Shown: in pieces, positions 53,798-61,856 of the stretch
How positions within the stretch are numbered: the first letter of the stretch is position 1
Layout: each line of letters opens with the position of its first letter
Origin: Aureisphaera galaxeae
Lineage (GTDB): Bacteria; Bacteroidota; Bacteroidia; Flavobacteriales; Flavobacteriaceae
Assembly: GCF_028561275.1 (NCBI RefSeq)
Contig: NZ_JAQQTF010000004.1
Span: 496,001 to 560,000 of the forward strand
Reading direction: 5' to 3'
Length of the DNA stretch: 64,000 nt
The notes under the pieces: model-generated
Told to the model about the DNA's origin: nothing
The model's input: the letters and a program-made list of their open reading frames with translations, nothing else
Databases searched by the model: none
Translations under genes and position numbers: made by a program

Positions 53798-53830
53798 TTT
53801 CAATAACTTTAGAGGTATAATACAACAACA

Positions 53831-54202
53831 ATGAAAAGTACTGCCCATCACGACGAACGCATAGCACAAATGACTTTTGCCTCCGTATATCCGCATTACG
53901 TAAGCAAAGTCGAAAAGAAAGGCCGAACCAAAGAAGAATTGCATCAAGTGATCGAATGGCTCACAGGTTTTGACGACGGCAAACTACAGACTTTGATTGA
54001 TGAGAAAGCCGATTTTAGAGCTTTCTTTGATCAAGCCTCCTTACATCCCAATGCCCACCTTATTAAAGGCGTTATTTGTGGCTATAGAGTAGAAGAAATC
54101 GAAAACCCATTAACTCAAAAGGCACGGTACCTGGATAAGTTGATCGACGAATTGGCTAAGGGAAGAAAGATGGAGAAGATTCTTCGTAAGGCTGAAGGGT
54201 AA
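53831..54202 (+). CDS. DUF2200 family protein
   Basis: A 123-residue protein matching DUF2200: ERIAQMTFASVYPHYVSKVEKKGRTKEELHQVIEWLTGF, KADFRAFF and ICGYRVEEIENPLTQKARYLDKLIDELAKG. Function unknown; widely distributed. 33 bases after the VOC gene. Confidence 0.9.
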   Translation: MKSTAHHDERIAQMTFASVYPHYVSKVEKKGRTKEELHQVIEWLTGFDDGKLQTLIDEKADFRAFFDQASLHPNAHLIKGVICGYRVEEIENPLTQKARYLDKLIDELAKGRKMEKILRKAEG

Positions 54203-54224
54203 TAATCTTTATTGGGTTAACTAT

Positions 54225-55115
54225 ATGGACCGAAGAAAATTCCTAGAAATAAGTAGTGCACTTGGGGTTATGTCACTCTTACCCATCTCATGTCTATCCG
54301 CATCATCGCCCAAGTATAAAATGGGATATCAACTTTATTCCATTCGGGATGAAATGGAAAAAGACCCTGTTGCGACCTTAAAAGCCCTAAAAGATATGGG
54401 TTACGAAGATTTCGAAACCTATGGCTACGATGCAGAAAAGAGAACCTTTTACGGCTTTAAGGCGAATGAATTCAAAACCATCTTGGACGATTTGGACCTC
54501 AGTGTAAGCAGTGGCCATTACGGATTTTCAGAACTCGCCACCCAACCCGATGATAAACTAAATGAATTTGTAGATCAATGCATAGAAGGCGCCGAAGCCA
54601 TTGGAAGCCGATACATTACCTGGCCATGGATAAACGAAGTGCAGCGAACCTTAGATGGCTATAAGTCCATAGCAAAGCAAATGAACCTTATAGGCGAACG
54701 TATTGCCCAAGCAGGTTTGGGATTTGCCTACCATAATCATGGATACGAGTTTCAAGAATTTGACGGTAAGTCTGGCTTCGATATAATTATTAATGAAACC
54801 GATCCAGCTTTGGTGAAAATTCAGCTCGATCTGTATTGGGTGATGCATTCTTCCAAAAACACACCTGCAGAGTTAATTGCCAAATATCCGGGTCGCTATG
54901 TCATGTGGCATATCAAGGACATGGATAAAGTCACCAGAGACTATACCGAATTAGGCAATGGTTCTATCGATTACCACAAAATCCTTCCCGATCCAAAAGT
55001 TTCGGGATTGGAATATTACTACATCGAACAAGGAGGCAATTTCACCGAAAGCTCGATGAAAAGTGCTGCCTCCAGTGCGGCTTATTTCAAATCAGATCTG
55101 AAGCAGTACCTTTAA
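54225..55115 (+). CDS. Tat-exported xylose-isomerase-like TIM-barrel protein
   Basis: A 296-residue sugar phosphate isomerase/epimerase-type TIM barrel behind a twin-arginine signal (DRRKFL at 2-7; Cys23 may be a lipidation site). Metal-site candidates lie in FAYHNHGYEF, QLDLYW and WHIKDMD, with a late Glu in YYIEQ. The family interconverts or cleaves keto sugars; exported members act on glycosides or inositols. Its stop overlaps that of the opposite-strand phosphoesterase. Confidence 0.87.
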   Translation: MDRRKFLEISSALGVMSLLPISCLSASSPKYKMGYQLYSIRDEMEKDPVATLKALKDMGYEDFETYGYDAEKRTFYGFKANEFKTILDDLDLSVSSGHYGFSELATQPDDKLNEFVDQCIEGAEAIGSRYITWPWINEVQRTLDGYKSIAKQMNLIGERIAQAGLGFAYHNHGYEFQEFDGKSGFDIIINETDPALVKIQLDLYWVMHSSKNTPAELIAKYPGRYVMWHIKDMDKVTRDYTELGNGSIDYHKILPDPKVSGLEYYYIEQGGNFTESSMKSAASSAAYFKSDLKQYL

Positions 55116-56089
55116 TCACTCAAAAACCAATAGGGCCGAGCCATGGCATCATGACGTTTAAGGGAGCCTATTCCGAAATTGTCTTCAATCGTACGTAGTA
55201 AACTGTAGTGATTCACTGGATCGGTATTGATGGTACCTGCCTCCAAGAAATCGCCTAAAAGTAAGGTGTAAATCCCATAATCGAACGGGTATGGGTAAGC
55301 CTCATCGAAGGTGAGTACAATCAGTGTTTCTGGCGGGAATTTGCTTAAAGGATCATCCCCTAAAAAGGACTTTAGGAATTTCTCCATATTATCAAGATTC
55401 GCTGTATCCGGCCCAAGGTCGATATTGTTGGCAGCGGGACGAAATTCTTCTTCACTTACGTTATGGCCATCATTAAGCAAATTGGGCACGTAAAAGCTAA
55501 AATGAGGCAAACGATGGGGTAGGGTTTCGCATTTCAGATCTTTTTCAAATTCTGTGGCATTTACAATACGAGCTAGTCGATTTGGGTTGGAAACAATGCT
55601 TGGAAACGAGAGAAATGGAACGTGTTTTCTGGCATAGGGAAACAGTTCACTATCTGGGGGAACATTGGCTAGATTCTCCGTTGGCGATTTGCTCAGGTCG
55701 TACTGCAGTTTGTCCTTGTAATCGGCATCTGGCGGCAAATTTTCCGCATAGCACTTCCAACTTAGGTTGTTGGCTTCTAATAGGTCCACAATAGTAGCGG
55801 GGCTATAGCCTTCTTCATGATAGCGATAGCTCCCCGTTTCACGGCCTTGTTCGGAATTTGGTTGCACCCAATACCAATCCATATAATGCGCATTGTCATC
55901 GGCAATTCCCATAGTATCCCCTGCAATGGTAGCAATGTAATTGGGTTGTGAAGGATGGGTTACCCCTTGTGCATTGGTCATAAATACCCCTTTTTTTCGC
56001 AATCCATTCAAGTACGGATTGGCTAGCGCAGAACTTCGCATGGTGTTTTCTAAAAAGACCACAACGACACGTTCAAATACTTTTCCCAT
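55112..56089 (-). CDS. Acid-phosphatase/phospholipase-C-type phosphoesterase
   Basis: A 325-residue phosphoesterase of the AcpA/PLC type (PF04185-like): VVVVFLENTM with the metal-binding ENT, GVTHPSQPNYIATIAG, and LIVLTFDEAYP near the end. Enzymes of this family cleave phosphomonoesters or phospholipids. No signal peptide is seen, which is unusual, unless the start lies further upstream; the promoter at 56193-56220 would allow that only for a short extension. Ends four bases into the converging TIM-barrel gene. Confidence 0.86.
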   Translation of the reverse strand: MGKVFERVVVVFLENTMRSSALANPYLNGLRKKGVFMTNAQGVTHPSQPNYIATIAGDTMGIADDNAHYMDWYWVQPNSEQGRETGSYRYHEEGYSPATIVDLLEANNLSWKCYAENLPPDADYKDKLQYDLSKSPTENLANVPPDSELFPYARKHVPFLSFPSIVSNPNRLARIVNATEFEKDLKCETLPHRLPHFSFYVPNLLNDGHNVSEEEFRPAANNIDLGPDTANLDNMEKFLKSFLGDDPLSKFPPETLIVLTFDEAYPYPFDYGIYTLLLGDFLEAGTINTDPVNHYSLLRTIEDNFGIGSLKRHDAMARPYWFLSD

Positions 56090-56192
56090 GTGTATTCGTT
56101 TTTTTGATGTTAATAAATGAAAGGGTTCACTGGTTCTCCGCGGTGGAGTGGCATAACCATGTGAGGCATTCTACAGCCAATAGGGGGAAGTG

Positions 56193-56220
56193 CAAATATA
56201 GAATTTTATCACAATCTCAA
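56193..56220 (-). promoter_or_regulatory. Canonical promoter TTG-N17-TATATTTG
   Basis: On the minus strand, TTG (56220-56218) and TATATTTG (56200-56193) have exactly 17 bases between them, the textbook Bacteroidota -33/-7 arrangement. It serves the phosphoesterase gene starting at 56089. It contrasts with the many TTTNNY-type promoters here that lack a -33 TTG. Confidence 0.7.
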
Positions 56221-56318
56221 TGAAAAGAAAGTTAGGGTTACAGCCTTTTTGCAAACCCAGTTGCAAAATGCATATTGCTTATATTTGGTATCATAAGAAC
56301 CTATGTATCCTTAGATCC

Positions 56319-57740
56319 ATGATAAGAATTATCACCTTCATTTTCGGAATTTCCTTCACCCTTGTATTATTCGCTAATTGTTCATCAGACAACAGGAACA
56401 TCACGGTTAATTCAATCAAGGAAATTGATTCTGTTCTATCTCCGTCAAGGCAATTTTTTGAAATTAAGGCAGACAAAGAAGCTATTGTAAAGGGTGCAAA
56501 AGGGACCACAATTTATATCCCAGAAAACACTTTTCAATTTGTTGATGGAACAGCGCCCGTAACTCCGATAAAGATAACGCTTAAAGAAAGCTATAGCCTG
56601 AGTGAAATGATTTTCGAAAACCTACATACACTTTCCGGAGATAGGATTCTCGAAACCAATGGGATGATATACGTTACAGCAGAGGCGGACGGGCAACAAC
56701 TTTCTGTAAGGGAGGGTAGTGCGATAGTGATTGGGTTTCCTAAAAATGGTTCAGAAGAAGAGATGGACCTATTCTATGATTTTCAAATAAATGATAGCAC
56801 ACAAACTTGGATTCCCGATTATCAATTGTTCGAGGCAAATGCCCTAGCAGAATCAATTCGTGAGACCGATACGCTATCGGAAGGGGGAGATGAAGCATTT
56901 CAGGTAACATACCCCATCGAAATGACCGATGATCTCTACGATTACCATTTTTGGGTTTCCTTAAGAACGGCAACTTTTGATGAAATAAAGCTATTGGGAA
57001 GGGATGAAACCATTATAGATTATTTGCGGAATCCAGAAAATATCGATAGCGCCACAGCCTATTCCTTTTACACAAATAATTGGAGGGCCGATTTTGACCT
57101 TCACATCGATGAAAAAGGCAATATGTTCAATTTTAGGCCTAACAAGGACATTGGTTTGGAATATGACGAAGAGGCTATAAAAATAGCAAAGGAACTATTT
57201 GAGTCTGTTCCTGCATTCGATGTGGATGCCTATGAAAGGGATTTAACGGAAGGATGGGATTATGCGTTGGGGATTATGGGAGGGCGCTCTATAAATTGGT
57301 CTCGATTTAAACAAAAATTTAGAAATAAGTATTCCGATTATACAGATAAGGCCGTTGAAAAAATGGATGCCAATACGCTACAATATTTTGTGTTTTCGGC
57401 GACAGAACTGGGTTGGATAAACTGCGATAGATTTTTGGATCTGGATGATACCGAAAAAACCGATTTTATAGTTAATACAGCCCATCCCAAGGATACGAAA
57501 GTCCAAATAGTCTTTAAGGATATAAAAAGTATCATGAATGGAAGATTGGAGAATGGAAATATACTTTTTGGTAGTGTCCCTAAGGGTAAATCCATACAGG
57601 TAATAGGTATAAGTCATGCCAATGGCAAACCAACCATGACCATCGTTGAAACCACTACGGATGCTAAAGATTTTGAACTCACCGGTTTTAAGGAATTTAC
57701 CCTCGATCAATTGGAAGCCGAACTCAATAAACTAAACTAA
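56319..57740 (+). CDS. Large hypothetical lipoprotein
   Basis: A 473-residue lipoprotein (ATG at 56319; lipobox LVLFANC). The frame opens 33 codons earlier, but that part lies over the minus-strand promoter and has no signal. The body contains an N-terminal beta domain (GTTIYIPENTFQFVDG and PIKITLKESYSLSEMI, as in ZU5-like domains) and a large mixed domain. Resembles other unnamed Bacteroidota surface lipoproteins. Confidence 0.7.
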   Translation: MIRIITFIFGISFTLVLFANCSSDNRNITVNSIKEIDSVLSPSRQFFEIKADKEAIVKGAKGTTIYIPENTFQFVDGTAPVTPIKITLKESYSLSEMIFENLHTLSGDRILETNGMIYVTAEADGQQLSVREGSAIVIGFPKNGSEEEMDLFYDFQINDSTQTWIPDYQLFEANALAESIRETDTLSEGGDEAFQVTYPIEMTDDLYDYHFWVSLRTATFDEIKLLGRDETIIDYLRNPENIDSATAYSFYTNNWRADFDLHIDEKGNMFNFRPNKDIGLEYDEEAIKIAKELFESVPAFDVDAYERDLTEGWDYALGIMGGRSINWSRFKQKFRNKYSDYTDKAVEKMDANTLQYFVFSATELGWINCDRFLDLDDTEKTDFIVNTAHPKDTKVQIVFKDIKSIMNGRLENGNILFGSVPKGKSIQVIGISHANGKPTMTIVETTTDAKDFELTGFKEFTLDQLEAELNKLN

Positions 57741-57756
57741 AAACGACCTGAAAATT

Positions 57757-58473
57757 TTGAAGACACCTTCAAAACTAGATCAAATCCACTTTAAAACGAG
57801 ACAGAATCGATGGCTTTGGTACTTTTCCATCTTTTGTCGATTGGCATTGGCTGCCGGATTCATTCCTGCTGGACTTACCAAAATCATGGGCGAACGTTTT
57901 GCCAGTGGTTTGTCCGTTAGCCATCCCATGGGGCAATATTTAGAAGCCTTGCATCACACAGGTTACTATTATACCTCCATCGGAATTGCACAGGTGCTGG
58001 CTGCGATTCTTTTGTTGATCCCTCGTACCGTAACCCTAGGGGCTTTATTGTACTTACCCATTATTCTCAATATCTGTATTCTATCCTATACCGTTCGTTT
58101 CGATGGCTCCTTCGTTTCGGCTCCGCTTATGTTGTTGGCCAATTTGTACATATTATTTTGGAATTACGATCGCATACGTTTTATCCTGCCTCTTAAAGTA
58201 AGCACAGAGTACACCCTCGTTCCGAAACCTGATAAATACAGTAACAAATTTCCCTTCCTTTTCTTTACGGGTGCTATGGCGTCTATGGGAATGATCATTC
58301 TTTTCTTTATCTATGGCCATGAGGTAATGCCCAGAAATTCCCTCTCAGAATGTAAGAAGCAGTTTGTCGGGACGGAAAATGAAGCCGTAGGATCGACCTT
58401 CTGTGAATGCATTCACACCCATGCCGGAAATTTGGACGAGTGCCTAACCGTCTATGAAAAAAACAAAAAATGA
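57757..58473 (+). CDS. DoxX-like membrane protein with Cys-rich C-terminal tail
   Basis: A 238-residue protein from a TTG start with four DoxX-type helices (about 23-44, 73-90, 92-112, 119-138; FCRLALAAGFIPAGLTKIM, IGIAQVLAAILLLIP) plus a fifth helix (169-187) and an unusual tail with four cysteines (SECKKQFVG, STFCECIHTHAGNLDEC). DoxX-like proteins are poorly understood membrane proteins linked to redox and thiol balance. The stop overlaps the next start (ATGA), so translation is coupled to the GH113-like gene. Confidence 0.8.
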   Translation: MKTPSKLDQIHFKTRQNRWLWYFSIFCRLALAAGFIPAGLTKIMGERFASGLSVSHPMGQYLEALHHTGYYYTSIGIAQVLAAILLLIPRTVTLGALLYLPIILNICILSYTVRFDGSFVSAPLMLLANLYILFWNYDRIRFILPLKVSTEYTLVPKPDKYSNKFPFLFFTGAMASMGMIILFFIYGHEVMPRNSLSECKKQFVGTENEAVGSTFCECIHTHAGNLDECLTVYEKNKK

Positions 58474-59546
58474 AGAAAGGCTTACTCTCCATTTTTCTAT
58501 TCATTGGGCTACTGATTGTCCTTTTGGTGTATTCACAAGACCCTGTGGATGTTGCGGACCCTAAGTCTATTGGTGGTATTACGAACATCCAGGAAAAACA
58601 ACGAGGAGCGCATGTGTTTAGCACGGTAGATACGACGAATGCCCATATGTTTCGCAAGATGAATTTGGAATGGGTGGCTTTTGTGCCTTGGGGATTTCAG
58701 GATCAAATCGATAGCCCCGAAGTGACCCATCACAATGGAGACAGTACCTACATAAAACAGCATAACGAACATTGGGTTCGAAAAATAACCGAGGCCCGGG
58801 AAGCGGGTTTCAAAGTCTTTTTTAAACCCCATGTTTGGATTGACAGACCTGCAGATGGTAAATGGCGATCGGATATTTTTCCGAAGAATGACGCCGACTG
58901 GGAACAGTGGCAAGAAACCTATCGTAATTTCATACTCCGATACGCTCAGGTCGCAGAACAAGCCCAAGCTGAGATGTTTTGTGTTGGGGTTGAGTTTACG
59001 CGGTTGGCGTTAGAAAAACCCGATTTCTGGCGCGAACTCATTGCAGAAATTCGAGAAGTGTATTCAGGAAAGCTTACCTATGGAGCCAATTGGTATGAAG
59101 AATACGAAACAATCCCATTTTGGGATGCTTTGGATTATATAGGCATTCAGGCCTACTTCCCGCTAACGGATCATGAATATCCTAGTGCTATTGCCATCTC
59201 TGAAGGTTGGAACACCTATTTGCCGACCTTGGATTCTCTTCATAAGAAATTTGACCGTCCTATACTTTTTACTGAAATGGGCTATAAAAGTACCTCAGAT
59301 GGAGCTATGAAACCTTGGGAATGGATGGATAATCCCTATCATCCCGAATACCATTATTCGCTCGAAACACAGGCTAATAGCTATCTAGCGTTCTTCAATA
59401 CGATCTGGAATAAAGAATGGTTTGCCGGGGTTCATATTTGGCAATTGCGAAGCGACTTTCAGCTGGATCCGGAAAAGCAAAACAAGGATTTTACACCCCA
59501 AGGGAAACCCGCGGAGTCAATTATTGCAAAGGGATTTCAAAACTGA
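58470..59546 (+). CDS. GH113-like glycoside hydrolase, exported
   Basis: A 358-residue TIM-barrel enzyme with an N-terminal membrane/signal segment (5-22). The fold and motifs fit glycoside hydrolase family 113 (beta-mannanase type): acid/base Glu175 in CVGVEFTR and nucleophile Glu269 in LFTEMGYKS, with aromatic substrate platforms (FKPHVWID, QAYFPLTD, GVHIWQLRSD). True substrate unknown. Overlap with the DoxX gene (ATGA) indicates coupled expression. Confidence 0.87.
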   Translation: MKKGLLSIFLFIGLLIVLLVYSQDPVDVADPKSIGGITNIQEKQRGAHVFSTVDTTNAHMFRKMNLEWVAFVPWGFQDQIDSPEVTHHNGDSTYIKQHNEHWVRKITEAREAGFKVFFKPHVWIDRPADGKWRSDIFPKNDADWEQWQETYRNFILRYAQVAEQAQAEMFCVGVEFTRLALEKPDFWRELIAEIREVYSGKLTYGANWYEEYETIPFWDALDYIGIQAYFPLTDHEYPSAIAISEGWNTYLPTLDSLHKKFDRPILFTEMGYKSTSDGAMKPWEWMDNPYHPEYHYSLETQANSYLAFFNTIWNKEWFAGVHIWQLRSDFQLDPEKQNKDFTPQGKPAESIIAKGFQN

Positions 59547-59602
59547 TCCCAAGTAAATCCATTAAACATCTATCCGAAGAAGTTTTACCCCAATACCATA
59601 CA

Positions 59603-59626
59603 TTAAGACCAAGTCGTGGTTCTTAA
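59603..59626. terminator. Imperfect hairpin downstream of GH113-like gene
   Basis: TTAAGACCA and TGGTTCTTAA pair around loop AGTCG with one bulged base, about 60 bases after the GH113-like stop. No T-tract, so only a possible terminator. The rest of the 59547-59736 spacer shows nothing. Confidence 0.3.
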
Positions 59627-59736
59627 ATGCTCATTCAAATGCCGTTTTGACTCATAGACCGGATGCTTTAACTCACTCGTGTTTTATACTACTTAAATGA
59701 AGGCCTAAGTTAGGGGTGAATATTAAATAACACAGT

Positions 59737-60144
59737 ATGAACACACGACTTACCACAACGAAGGAAACCCTTAGATATTTTGGGTTTTTAGCCTTATTCA
59801 TGAGCCTATGCCTTATGGGCAATCCATCATTCGCACAAAGCGATGGACAAACCGTGACGGGCGTTGTAAAAAGCAATGATGGTCCTCTGTTAGGAGCGAC
59901 TATAGTGCTAAAAGGAACGAACGTTGGTGTGGTCTCCAATGAAAATGGAGAATTCACCTTTCCGCAAGAACTAAAGCAAAACGACGTATTGGTAGTGAGC
60001 TACCTAGGGTACAAAAAGAAAGAGATTACCATTACAAATGCGACCACTTATGTAGAACCTTTTTTGGAAGACGATCCTGTAATTGTAGTGGCTGCCCTAC
60101 GGATGGAACATCCCGAGACGACTTCCAGTGAAACTAGGAATTAG
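59737..60144 (+). CDS. Carboxypeptidase-like regulatory-domain protein (SusC N-terminus-like)
   Basis: A 135-residue exported protein: signal (about 1-34, ending PSFAQ) and one carboxypeptidase-D regulatory-like domain (about 38-110; VTGVVKSNDGPLLGATIVLKGTNVGVVSNENGEF, VLVVSYLGYKKKEI). This is the domain that opens SusC-type TonB receptors, but the gene ends shortly after it with no plug or barrel. Either a stand-alone form or the stump of a receptor. The next gene starts 10 bases on. Confidence 0.78.
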   Translation: MNTRLTTTKETLRYFGFLALFMSLCLMGNPSFAQSDGQTVTGVVKSNDGPLLGATIVLKGTNVGVVSNENGEFTFPQELKQNDVLVVSYLGYKKKEITITNATTYVEPFLEDDPVIVVAALRMEHPETTSSETRN

Positions 60145-60154
60145 TCTTCGTGGA

Positions 60155-60841
60155 ATGAGATTTTTAATTGTTGTAGTATACATCTTCACCTTTATAGGGG
60201 TATCCCATGCTCAGCGAGACGATTTTAATGAAGTCGACTTTTGGAGGGCGGAGTATATCGCGCAAGGTTATAAAGGTGAAGAACTACAGCAAATGTATGA
60301 GATTACCCATGGAATCAAGTCTCAGCTCACCACCGAGGTAGAACGTTTTAGGGCGGTTTACTACTGGGTATGCCATAACATTCGGGGCGATTATTATTTA
60401 ACTACAGAAAACGACGATGAAAGAAGAAGGTTACGAGATGACCCAGAAGCCTTGCAACGGTGGAATAACCAATTTAAAAAAGAAGTCTTCGCAAAACTAC
60501 TCATGGAGAAAAAGACCCTTTGCACGGGGTATGCTTATTTAATCAAAGAGCTGGCCAATAGAGTCGGTTTGGAATGCGAAATGATCTATGGTTTTGGTCA
60601 AACCAATAAGACAAAACTAGACGATCTAGATGCCCCAAACCATACATGGAATGCCGTAAAGCTGAATGGGAAGTGGTATTTGTGCGATGCTACCTGGTCC
60701 AGCGGAGTCATAGACATGGCTACCTATTCCTTCAAGTTTAAATATGACGATTCTTTTTTCTTAATGGATCCGGCCAAATTTGCAGAAACACATCAACCCA
60801 TAGAAGCCAAATGGTCGCTGCTGAATCAAGAGGTACCCTAA
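60155..60841 (+). CDS. Exported transglutaminase-like protein
   Basis: A 228-residue protein (ATG at 60155; a GTG nine codons earlier overlaps the previous gene). Signal peptide (1-20, ending SHAQ), then a transglutaminase-core domain with the triad Cys123 (TLCTGYAY), His163 (NHTWNAV) and Asp178 (LCDATWSSG). Family members are proteases or crosslinkers. It could act on the upstream carboxypeptidase-like domain protein with which it is probably cotranscribed. Confidence 0.86.
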   Translation: MRFLIVVVYIFTFIGVSHAQRDDFNEVDFWRAEYIAQGYKGEELQQMYEITHGIKSQLTTEVERFRAVYYWVCHNIRGDYYLTTENDDERRRLRDDPEALQRWNNQFKKEVFAKLLMEKKTLCTGYAYLIKELANRVGLECEMIYGFGQTNKTKLDDLDAPNHTWNAVKLNGKWYLCDATWSSGVIDMATYSFKFKYDDSFFLMDPAKFAETHQPIEAKWSLLNQEVP

Positions 60842-60905
60842 CTGCAGGAAATTTTGACAAAGCAGTAATTATTATCTTCACCGCTTAATTAGTTTCACAA
60901 GAATA

Positions 60906-61289
60906 ATGAATACGTTGATTTCGAACCCAAAGAAGCTTTTCATTATAGATGGTGCAGGGGCTTTGCTTTCCGCTTTTCTATTGGGAGTGGTACTGGTTCG
61001 GTTTCAAAACATCTTCGGAATCCCGGCATCTACATTGTACATATTGGCTGCCATACCGTGTTTCTTTGCCGTATACGATTTGTATGCTTATTTCACAAAA
61101 AAGGAAAACGCAAAGACATTCTTGAAAGGGATCGCTCTTATGAACCTTCTGTATTGCTGCTTATCTATTGGGTTTGCGTTTTACCATCTTTCAGAAATCA
61201 CTCTTTTAGGTTGGCTCTACATTTTGGTTGAAGTTGCGATCGTAACGATCTTGGCTACCATCGAATTTAAAGTAGCCAACCGTTTATAG
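60906..61289 (+). CDS. Four-helix membrane protein of unknown function
   Basis: A 127-residue protein with four membrane segments (about 14-33, 41-63, 73-94, 100-120). Unnamed relatives are common in Flavobacteriia. A weak -7 element TATCTTCA lies at 60873-60880. Confidence 0.65.
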   Translation: MNTLISNPKKLFIIDGAGALLSAFLLGVVLVRFQNIFGIPASTLYILAAIPCFFAVYDLYAYFTKKENAKTFLKGIALMNLLYCCLSIGFAFYHLSEITLLGWLYILVEVAIVTILATIEFKVANRL

Positions 61290-61366
61290 ATTCCAGTCGT
61301 CTTTTGATCCTTTCTATTGGCTACGTCATCGATTCACTATTCTTTTAGGGGAAGTGCTTAGCTACT

Positions 61367-61380
61367 TTTGAAGCATTAGT
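61367..61380 (+). promoter_or_regulatory. Promoter core CTTAGC-TACTTTTG
   Basis: TACTTTTG (61373-61380), exact TAnnTTTG match preceded by CTTAGC, 20 bases before the ATG at 61401. Confidence 0.5.
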
Positions 61381-61400
61381 AATCATAAATCTTAGGTATC

Positions 61401-61709
61401 ATGCTGCGAATAATTAGATATATTGGGCCTCCATTGATTTTTGTCACTGTTGGTTTTATAGGAGGATATTTCTTTGAAGATTGGTTTGGGTCCATTGGGA
61501 GAGACGACGGTAAAGTAATATGTACCTCATCTCAAGGGCATTCCCGAGAATACGATAGGGTAGAAGGGTATACCTGCTGTGGAGCACTTTACAACCGTTA
61601 CCCAGATAATCCAGATGTAGGTGATTTGCAATGTTGTCATGATGGGTCTCGTACAAACCCTGAAGGCTGTAATTTGGCTTATGGCACTCCTTGTAGTGAT
61701 TGCCAATGA
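61401..61709 (+). CDS. Small membrane-anchored cysteine-rich protein
   Basis: A 102-residue protein with one N-terminal membrane helix (about 5-24) and eight cysteines in the rest, in pairs (CC at two sites, CSDC at the end), suggesting a disulfide-knotted extracytoplasmic domain. No family recognised. Confidence 0.6.
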   Translation: MLRIIRYIGPPLIFVTVGFIGGYFFEDWFGSIGRDDGKVICTSSQGHSREYDRVEGYTCCGALYNRYPDNPDVGDLQCCHDGSRTNPEGCNLAYGTPCSDCQ

Positions 61710-61856
61710 TTCTCATCAGTTTTTGCTTTCCAAATTTTTGTGAATATTTACGAGAAGGATGGCCCCATAGATACAACACCAAACTTTTTATGCTTCTTTT
61801 ATCAAAGAATCTAATAGTAAAGAAATGGTTTGCTGCGATAAATGACCAGAGGATTT

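Noticed and set aside
56220-56318. N-terminal extension of the 56319 lipoprotein to the upstream ATG
   Set aside because: It would cover the minus-strand promoter and put 33 polar/aromatic residues before a complete lipoprotein signal.
58533-58967. Minus-strand open frame of 144 codons opposite the GH113-like gene
   Set aside because: Shadow of a gene with both catalytic residues intact.
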